From NCBI GenBank assembly GCA_022113835.1, contig JAILWY010000008.1:4456001-4520000 (forward strand): a stretch of 64,000 nt of DNA, written 5' to 3'. The DNA is from Atopsyche davidsoni (lineage: Eukaryota; Arthropoda; Insecta; Trichoptera; Hydrobiosidae). A program made the translations under genes and the position numbers. Position 1 is the first letter of the stretch, and the number at the start of each line of letters is the position of its first letter. Below are positions 24,240-33,700 of this stretch, in pieces. The notes under the pieces are model-generated. The model was not told where the DNA came from. It saw only the letters and a list, made by a program, of their open reading frames with translations, and ran no database searches.

Positions 24240-25250
24240 AAATTTCAGATAATATTAATTTGATAATCTTAATTTGGCATACGAAATAAGTTTCAACAAT
24301 TTGGCTCTACAAAAACATTTTTGCACTTTTACTTGTACAATTATTTTTTTCAGGTAATGCACTGAATTAGGAAAAAACCTTGTTTAGCATTGAACATTGA
24401 CTGCCAATAGAACTATGCCATCAACTATCAATGATAAGTATTATTATAGAAAAAAAGCGCATACCATGTTAATTTGGCATACGTAACAAGTTTTAACCTT
24501 ATATATTTCTCCACAAGGACGTTTTTACATTTTTATAGGTACATCTTTTTTTTTTCAGGAAATGCACTGAATTAGAAAAAAACACGTTCAGCATTGAATG
24601 CCAATGAAACAACTACGCCATAAACTATCAACGTTATTATTATAGAATGTAGGCGCCTGCCATGTTATAGTAATTTGGTATACGAAACAAGTTTCAGTAG
24701 AATTACTCCGCGAGGAGGTTTTTGCATTTTTATCGATACATTCAATTTTTTCAGGTAATACACTGAATTCAGATACAGCCACGTTCAGCATTGAACATTG
24801 AATGCCAGTGAAAAAACTACGCCATAAACTATCAATGCTAATATTATAGAAATTAGGCGCCTACCATGTTATAGTAATTTGGTATACGAAACAAGTTTCA
24901 GCAGTCTTACCCCGCGAGGACGTTTTTGCATTTTTATCGATAAATTCAATTTTTTCAGGTAATACACTGAATTCAGATACAGCCACGTTCAGCATTGAGC
25001 ATTGAATGCCAATGAAAAAACTACGCCACTAAACTATCAATGCTGATATTATAGAAATTAGGCGCCTACCATGTTATAAAGTTTCAGCAGTCTTACTCCA
25101 CGAGGACGTTTTTGCATTTTTATCGATAAATTCAATTTTTTCAGGTAATACACTGAATTAGGATACAGCCACACTCAGCATTGAACATTGCCTTGCACGC
25201 AAACAACTACGTCACCAACAAGTTGTAGGAAGTAGGCGCCCGTCGGCTGG
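24240..25250. repeat. Tandem array, about five units of roughly 200 bp
   Basis: The anchor TTTTTTCAGGTAATACACTG recurs at about 24345, 24550, 24746, 24950 and 25136, spacing 205, 196, 204 and 186. Each unit carries AGGCGCCTACCATGTTA, GTATACGAAACAAGTTTCAG, GAGGACGTTTTTGCATTTTTAT and the anchor. The inner units are most alike, the outer ones more diverged, as expected for unequal exchange. Every unit contains a T run plus CAGGTAA, which combines splice-acceptor and donor consensus in one place, but no open frame is shared. Confidence 0.85.
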
Positions 25251-25654
25251 TTGACTTGGCATGCGAAATGAGTTTTTTGCAGACCATTCGCACGAGCCGA
25301 AACAAGGAACCGAACACCAAGAAACCGGCCAAACCGGTGACTAGTCGTAGAGTGCGTATTTTTTACCGTCTCCCCAAACAAACGATATTTAGTGACATTT
25401 ATCTCCGTGAATCGATAACGGTAAAGGTAGCCTTCTCGCACAAGCGCCGTGTAAATATAAAATAGCGCAAGGTATTTGTGCCATCAAATTTTCAGCATCT
25501 ACCATAATTTTTCCCAACCAAATTCCATTACACAAATGGTAACTGAGCCACTCATTGTAAGCCCCACAACCTATGCGCAGGTTTATAGATTTTCCTAAAA
25601 GTTAAAATAATCATTCATCAAACGATGCCATTTATATCTGATAAGCAATGCTAG

Positions 25655-25710
25655 AGTAAAGAAAATAATGTATAATAATGCTTTTGGGGAGCAGAAATAC
25701 GCAGACCTTT
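25655..25710 (+). repeat. Fragment of the ATAATGCT(A/T)TTGGG repeat
   Basis: GTATAATAATGCTTTTGGGGAGCAG followed by ATACGCAGACCTTTC is a diverged copy of 8738-8780. Confidence 0.45.
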
Positions 25711-26538
25711 CATACCCTTAAAAAAACATGAACAGTAATGACTCCTGAAGTTGATCATATGATATTTTATACTATATACGATCTTTGGAAACACCGTGTA
25801 TACGCATTCACAAAATAATCATTGTATTTAATCACCGAATAAAACCGTGAGCCATAAAAATACAAATAAAATCATTTAAGCCAGATAACAAACAACCTAT
25901 GTTTTGGATTTTTTGTGGGTGTGTATACCTGACTAATTATTCGAGGTCTACGTCATCAGTTTTCGCGTAAACAAAATGCAAAAGAGGCTGGATCTAATGA
26001 GCATCGTCGCAGATCAGGTTACCTGTCAATAATAATCAGAAGGTGTGTCTATCGACGTCACATTATAAACTAAGACGACAGATTCTCATAGTAGATTTTA
26101 TAAAATTTAAAATGTCGTAATCTCCGAACCGTTTTGGCCACTCGTCGTTGTATAGCGAGTAATTTTTTTGTATTTGCTTGTGGACCGGGGTGACCGGCGC
26201 TGGATCCAATTGACTTCATTTTTATTAACTTTGATGGCCAAATAGTCGCGGCTAGTTGGCCATGTTTGCTATTCAATTGAACCGATCTGCCGAGCCATCT
26301 CGCCGGCTGTCAAATCCACTTGCGCTGAGTGGACATTTTAAATAATAAGGTCAATTTCAGTGTCTTGCCAAGTCATACGGGAATGGCGAACCTCGCTCAT
26401 TTTCAGCTGGATCTATTTTGCTGTACTTCGACCAGCTTGGTGATAAAAATTACTGAAAATCTGCCTTAAAAATATCCCCGTTGGACTGGTTTAGCTTGTA
26501 GTAGTGTATAACATTGAATATCTTTTCACGAGCCTTAA

Positions 26539-27093
26539 GGGTCTAGGTCCCATAATCGAGTTTTTTTGATCATTTTCTAGTCCGTTTTGCGAAAAATCGA
26601 CTGCACCAATCAAAAAAATTGAAATGCAAAAAGTTTGATACATTCCTTCTTCCGAACACAATATATATTTTTTTCTTATAAATTTACTATTAATATAATA
26701 AATATGTGTTTTTCCGATTGAAGTGTAGGAATTTGGAGATTCGTCCGGTACATTTTCCAAGAATCCTAAACATTTAAAAGTATTTTTTTTAATTGGAATT
26801 AAAAGATTAAATATAAACCATGTGCGAATTATTAATTTAAAAATTTATAAATAAAAATTCTTTAACAAACTTTGGTTTTGAAAAGTCGTCATTTTATCTA
26901 ATTTTTCAACATCTTCAAGATTTTATTTTACCCTGAAAATGGACGTTAATTAAATAATAAAAAATAGATAAATATAATTTATAGTTTTTTCAATACTCTG
27001 TTAAATAATCAACTTTCGATATAAAAAAATAAAGTGACAATTAAATTAATTAAATGACACGATTTCGCCAGGTAATGGACTGCCTCTGGTGTC
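26539..27093 (-). mobile_element. TTAA-flanked non-autonomous element, copy C
   Basis: Inverse orientation of copy A. The left end (TTAA then GGGTCTAGGTCCCATAATCG) matches the right end of A; the right end (CAGGTAATGGACTGCCTCTGGTGTC) matches the left end of A but stops before its terminal hairpin, and I see no TTAA there. The interior is shared with A and B. The right end joins TACACACAATGAG, which resembles the CTACACACG MITE end, so nesting is possible. Confidence 0.65.
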
Positions 27094-27270
27094 TACACAC
27101 AATGAGCCTACAGCTTCCCTTTTGGGTGTTTTTTTATGGTTTAGCCAACTTAACCGGTTTTTATAAGCCATATGAGAAAGAAAAGTCTATGTCACACTAA
27201 TGTATAGGGGTTGGCGACCATAAGGGTAGGTATACTTGATGAGTCTCCAGCATTTGTAAAGTCATTTGTA

Positions 27271-27301
27271 ATTATCTCTTAGTTCCAAAGCTAAGAGATA
27301 A
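27271..27301. repeat. 11-bp hairpin
   Basis: TTATCTCTTAG, eight-base loop, CTAAGAGATAA. It is a perfect inverted repeat in AT-rich DNA with no poly-T tract after it, so it has no clear role. Confidence 0.5.
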
Positions 27302-28188
27302 GTTATATTTTATCAGGTCTTCACATATGAGAATGCTTTGAAGAGTGACAATTTTCATCAATGATGTCATATATACCTTATAATTAATTATTTACAAATA
27401 TTTTGTCTACATTTTTTTCGTACATGAAATATATTTTTAAATATGCTTTTAATCTATCACATTTTTTTAAAATATTCACGTTAATGTGATTATAATAAAA
27501 ACACTTTAGAAATGTACAAATATATACGATTCGGTCTTCTTAAAATAAATATACATAATAAACTTGCAGGGGGAAAAAATTTAATACAAATATAAAAAAA
27601 TAATAGTGAGGTAAAAGACCCAATAAAAATATGTTAAATGTCAAATAAAAATTATATAAGGATAATAAAAATATTTTACATATATAGTATGTAGTTGTAA
27701 ATAGTTAATTCGATTCGACCAAGCTCGACCGAATAATCAATATTATTAATATTGAACCTATAAAGAAGTTTTTTTTACTTGGGATATTTTTTTATGATTT
27801 GTTTTTACATATATCACGAAAAGCAAGCGCATTACGCTATAAATATTTTTCTAACAGTTCCGTAGCATAATATTTATTTTATTCTCAAAAATTAGTGTCT
27901 GCGATATCGAAAAGTATGCGAGTACTCTATAATTAAGTCGTCACGATGCTTAAATCGTGATTTTCTATTGACTGAAAATATTTGCAATATGAATTTGGTG
28001 AATAGCACACACGTGTAAAAAATGTCTGGTCGTTAATTAAAATCTAGACAACATCAGTGGCGTGCGACTCATTTTTGCAGATAGCATAAACTGCAGTAGA
28101 TTTCCGCTTCGAGACATCTTGCAAAGAAAAAGTATGGTTCATTGTCAGAGAAATTTATTTTATTTATGTGAAATAGCTGATGAACATC

Positions 28189-28212
28189 AGATTCGAACCA
28201 AAAACCCCTGAC
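28189..28212 (-). repeat. B-box-like site next to (TA)n
   Basis: Minus strand GGTCAGGGGTTTTTGGTTCGAATCTG has a good B box (GGTTCGAATCT) but the upstream half of any tRNA-like head is replaced by the TA tract. Probably a truncated tRNA-derived repeat. Confidence 0.35.
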
Positions 28213-28215
28213 CTG

Positions 28216-28217
<2 letters not shown>

Positions 28218-28305
<88 letters not shown>
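28218..28305. repeat. (TA)n microsatellite
   Basis: Pure TA over about 88 bases. Confidence 0.95.
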
Positions 28306-28307
<2 letters not shown>

Positions 28308-28738
28308 TGAAGATAGAAAACCGTGTGAATAAAAAACAAACATAATTTATGCACAATTCAGTTATTTTTTTCAACGTAAAATTAAACGGTCTATTCATAA
28401 AACGATTTGTGATTAATTATACATATTGATATATGAAATATAAATGAAAGAAATTAATCAACAATTTAAATAAATTTATTTTTTTCTGACGTACTTGATG
28501 CGATTCAAGTTCAATGTTAATGAATTAGAAATAATTTCAGCCCAATAAACAATTGTTTTTGGTTTTTGGTCAAATCTTTGTAGGGCCTTCTCATATTGAT
28601 TTGAGATCGTTCAATCCAATTTTCGTGAAGAGACTTCCCTTCATTGTCACGCTCGCTTCAGAATAAAATGACTCCAGAAATCGTGCATATAAATAACCGT
28701 GTAAATCGAAGGATAGGTTATATTTGTATACGTGTATG

Positions 28739-28761
28739 CGTGTGTGTGTGTGTGTGTGTGT
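28739..28761. repeat. (GT)n microsatellite
   Basis: Eleven to twelve GT units, preceded by a diverged GTATACGTGTATGC. Confidence 0.9.
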
Positions 28762-28779
28762 AAAAAATCGGCAAATTGA

Positions 28780-29557
28780 TAGCGAGGCGAGAGGCGCGAT
28801 TTTTTTTTCACTGTGCTTAGTGTTTGAAAAATATCCGCACAGGTACAACGTCGGGCTGGCAAAAAGCCGAGTGCCAAACGAGCGGGAGACATCGCTTTGT
28901 GCCACTCGACGTACCGGCGCACTGGCACCACCACGCCTGCCGACTGTGGGCCCCGAGAGCCTCCGTGAATTGTGAAACTGTAATCTAAACTTTATCTCCG
29001 ATATACACGTCAGTTTTCCATGCCCAGATTGTAAATATTCGACACAGTAATTCGACTCGCTTAGTAGCCTTAAATTTTTTTTTTTGTGAATTGATATATA
29101 TATATATATATTATTACTTTAACTGATTTCAATTTTAATATTTTTTTCAAAGTGATAACAATAAAACGTATATATATATACTCAAAAATTGCGATTTTTT
29201 TTCAACGCAAGTAAACAGTACTATGGGTAATAAATAAAGTAACGAAAGTTTGATTATATGCTTGATACGTTTCAATACAAAATGATTTTTGTGATATCAA
29301 TATCAGATTTTTTTTTATGAGTGGTTAGGTTAGGTTAAGTTAGTCTGATTATATAGTATTACAAAATAGGTACAAATGAAAATGTTCGATACGTTTCAAT
29401 AAAAAAATTAATGAGTGTTTTTTTTTTTTTTGTAGGTGTGGTGTCAATATCGGATTTTTTCAAGGGAATTTTTTTTTTTTTTTTTGAGTGGTTGCTTAAA
29501 GCCGGATAAGAAGTGTGGAATATAGCAGGCAGAGTGCTCGAAGTAGGCTGTGGCGGA
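28780..29557 (+). promoter_or_regulatory. Likely upstream region and 5' UTR of the aminotransferase gene
   Basis: A CpG-rich block at 28840-28975 and another that starts near 29530 and runs into exon 1 contrast with AT-rich flanks. An in-frame TAA at 29507-29509 precedes the chosen ATG, so the 5' UTR includes at least 29510-29557 unless a further upstream exon exists. I see no clear TATA box at a usual distance; poly-T tracts lie at 29420-29485. Confidence 0.35.
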
Positions 29558-29756
29558 ATGCTGTCCCGGCTGGGGTCGGGGGGCGCGCTGAGGGGGGGCG
29601 CGGCGCTGCTGGGGGTCGGGGGGCGGCGCAGCTCCTCGGAGACGGCCCTCGCCGAGGACGCGCCCGAGGACCCCTCCAAGAGGAGGATCGCCGACTACAG
29701 CAAGTACATCAGCCACAGGTCCGCCCTCAGGCAGCCCTCCATCACGAGGATCATGA
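29558..29756 (+). CDS. AADAT: AADAT exon 1
   Basis: The start ATG at 29558 is the first after an in-frame stop at 29507. The exon codes 66 residues plus one base; the GC-rich first half is the targeting peptide, the second half ([21 protein letters not shown]) matches the N-terminus of the mature enzyme family. Donor GTGAGT at 29757. The split ACA codon (Thr67) is completed by exon 2. Confidence 0.85.
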
Positions 29757-30722
29757 GTGAGTTCACGTCCCGCCGTCGAGCGGCTGGCGCGGTTGCTTGC
29801 CGACGCAGCCACACCACTTGCTATCTATTGTATTTGGCTTTATCGGCGGAACAGGAAGATGTCACTGGGTGACTTGTGTCACCGTGGGGTTATGTTTGGG
29901 GTTGTGTTGGTGTCGGTGTCAGGCAGTCCTCGAGGTTGTAATCGAAGAGTGTGTAGCGGCCAGTTTAAATACACCGCTACATTATTTGACTTGTTAAGCT
30001 CCGCCCCTACCGCAGGTAGAGACTTTCTAATTTTACAACAACCCTACAACCCCAGCGATAGAGAGACGCAGGCACTCGACCAGTAACCACGTATTATTCT
30101 GTCTTGTCCAATTCATATAAATAAACGAATACGCAAACATTTCGCCAGCCTTTTGATCTACATCCATAATCAACAAGCAACATAACATCAACGGCGAAAG
30201 AACTAAGTGCGTAGAGATTTGGAAGGAGTGTGCGAGGTCGATGGTAGCTTCTTGGATCGCTTTGGTGTTGGTGTCTCTGTGGAGCTGGGCATTTTGGATG
30301 AACCACGAGGCATTGAGTGCCCAGCGGAGGATTTTATTTTTGATTACCTGGAGAGGCTTGTGTCTCTCAGGCGGGATGTATCCCCAAATGGGGCAGCCGA
30401 CTTGCAATTTGTCGACAGCGTTTCTTTATTTGGGCGATTTGAATAAGTAAATAACGCAAAAATTTGCATATATACATATATACATACGTATGTATATATA
30501 AAGGTGTCCTAACCTAACCTAACCAAAAATTAACCCAAGATTTAAAAGGCTGCCAAACGTTCATTATTTTTGAAATATTGTTCAATAATGAAGACACGTT
30601 GTTCTATAATTCAAATTCAATGTCAGCTGTCAAAAATTGTTTTTGTGTTAAGTTATTAAGTGTTCCCAAAACTTTACTGCAAAAATGGCGACAAATTCAA
30701 ATCTTGCGTTAATTTTGGGACA

Positions 30723-30767
<45 letters not shown>

Positions 30768-33700
30768 TATATATATATATATGTGTATAAGAAAACCATG
30801 AACACTGGCTCAGCATAAGTATAAAAGTATATGCTCGGTGAGATGTTCGCCATCCTCCTCTGAGGAGAAGCACCCGAGGAATATATATATAAAATAAATA
30901 AATATATGCACACACATACAAGTACACTGACCTACATTTTATTGAAAAAGTAAATGATAAAAACATGATAAAGTTACAAAATATATAAGTACGTAGTAAT
31001 TGTAAACTTATTTTTTTTTAAAACCGTCACACTTCGTTCAATATTATTATTAATTTCATCATAATCCTGATATATAACTGAATACAGGCAAATGTAAGCA
31101 TTAATCTATTTTGCTTAATTTTATTTTTACTGTAAGATAGATCTTTCTGAGATCGTTTCACACTACTTAGAAAGCATCAGGACAGTCCAAAAATAACTAA
31201 ACCAGAACCTATTTACAATACGAGCAAGAGATTTACATAAATAGGTGCATTTGAATCAATTACCATGGGGGCAAATGTTGACACGAGCCAATAATGTATA
31301 AAGTATGTCAAATGCGTTAATATATCATGTACTCATCACAGATTTGTCTAGAATGTGTTATATGTCTTGACATATAACACATTCTAGACAAATTGTATGG
31401 TATAATTTCCCATAATAGGTCCTCATACGTTCAATATATCAGACACTTGCTAGATATTGATTTGGAATGAACTGTATTTGCATACATTCTTATCTATAAC
31501 AATACTTTGCTAAAAATATAGCTTTCAAAGTAAAAATATTATTTGCAGTATATGTCGGTAGTATTTTTGGTCTCTCGTTATTTTAATATATAATTCCGTT
31601 ATCTGGACTTGGTTATAAATCCACGTCTATAATACGATAGGCACACGATAACATAAATATTGAATCATAACTCTGTAAGGTACAAATATTGTAGACAATT
31701 TTTACAACCTCTATATATATAATATATAAACCACTTATAAGAATATGTCACTAAACGTGAGAAATTTGTGAAGTACCCAACCCGTCAAGAATCTTAGGGT
31801 GCAAGTCAAAGAAGTCAAGTCATCGGCTTGTCTTTGCGAAAGCACGCAAATCACCGAAAGCCTTTCTGTTGTGCTGTGGTCGCATCTAAAAGAGCGATCT
31901 CTACCGCGTCGTGTATTTATGTATCCCCGGGGGAACACTCACTACCTTTGCTATAAATCCCCTTCCGGGGCCAGAAACCACACTTTCTCAAAGGGACTGT
32001 TTTCTGAAAGGATTTTCCTTTTTGTCAAATCTAAATAAACCTAAACTCAAGCCTGGAACCTTAGTCAGTAAGCAATTGCACAAAATATTGGATTACTGAG
32101 TAGTCGTGAATTAGTGTTAAATACTATTCATATTTTATGTACTAGTATTTGATTCTAACAATTCTTGCAATTTTTGTTACACGTATGACAAATCAATGAA
32201 ATATTTGCGAGTAGCTAGCAAGTATTATGACCTTTGGTGATTATTTTTTTATTATCACTCCTGTTTTTTTTATTTTGACACGTTCAACGTGTTGATTAGA
32301 ATCCATTATTTATGACTTGTATATTTTTCATTGCCATTTTATAATGAATACCTGGAAATCCCATTTTTCTTTTTTAAATAATCGCCTGTAACTCTTTATA
32401 ATTGTCCATCCAAAGAACTTTGATTTTTCTTCAATATTTTCATATCTTTTATATAGTAGTGTTATATTTTATAGTTACAGTCCAATTATTACATTTAACA
32501 AGTCAATTAATTTAAATAAATGTTTATTTTGAAACTTTCAACTGTATTTGGGACGGTACGAAAGGTGGTTGACATTTTTAAAACACCCCCAATAGTGACA
32601 GTGTAGGCTACATACAAATGAACTGTTTTCTTTTTATTCCAGCAAACCTTGCATATAGCTCTGGTAAGAAGTTAATATCCCTCGGAGAGGGCATGCCAAA
32701 TGAGGATACATTCCCATTTGAAGAAATCTTGATTACACTCAAAGACGGAAACGACATCCGCCTCCGAGATAAAGATCTTAATAGCGCTCTGCAATATATG
32801 CCTTCTCAAGGGTAAGATATATTTAAGTAATTTATAAAAGTATATAAATGTATAATATACTATTTATAAAATTTACCCAAGATTAAATACAATCAAATCA
32901 TTAAAATTTTAATATACTTTTTTCTTCACATAGACTACTAAAACTTACAAACACTTTTTTTATTTTAAATCCTTTGAATCTTAGATACACAAAAGTTGAT
33001 ATTTTGATGAATAATATTAAATTCTTTATATTTATTTGAGAGTTCTTAACGTATGGGTAACAAAATTCATTTTGGCTTTTTACAGACATAATTTAGTAGT
33101 TAATATTATAATTGATTATTGTTTTAAAATGCCAGTATTTGCATATGAGTTATGATAATATTACATAATTGTAAATTTAATTTGCTGTATAGATAATTTT
33201 TACTGTGGATACACAATGCAATAAAAGCCATATTAAAATATGATTTAATACTGCTAATAATAGAAAACACCGTCAAGTCAAGTTCACTTTAAATCACTTG
33301 ATAAGCTATATTTACTATCGTATATTGTGTCTTTACCACACGTCTTTACTGTACCGTCTTAACTGTGACGGAAGCTTTTCAATAGGTACATATATGATCA
33401 TACAGTAGTATAAGTATTTTTCATTATCTATGATGATATTTCAAAACTATTTCATCAGGCAGTACACGGGTATTTAATTAATTACCTGCGCACATTGTTT
33501 AAATATTTACAAGCGTTAAATGTTTATTGGCACTAAATTAGACATACCTGCATAATTGTAGACTGCCAAAGCTTCTCAACACCTTGAGGAACTTCCAAAA
33601 GAAGGTCCACGATCCTCCGGACTGGGTCAACAAAGATATCATCATCACTTCAGGATCTCAGGATGGAATATACAAGTCAGCAGAGATGCTCATCAATCGC

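Noticed and set aside
28069..28398. Minus-strand frame with a long Tyr-Ile run
   Set aside because: Translation of the (TA)n microsatellite.
29513..29557. Longer N-terminus for AADAT starting at a GTG at 29513
   Set aside because: GTG is not a normal eukaryotic start and the first in-frame ATG is 29558.
30207..30450. Plus-strand frames opposite the LINE fragment
   Set aside because: The minus strand carries the recognisable Jockey-type polymerase segment; these are its shadows.
31799..32038. Open frame in AADAT intron 1
   Set aside because: No likeness to the enzyme or any known domain; frames are open on both strands.
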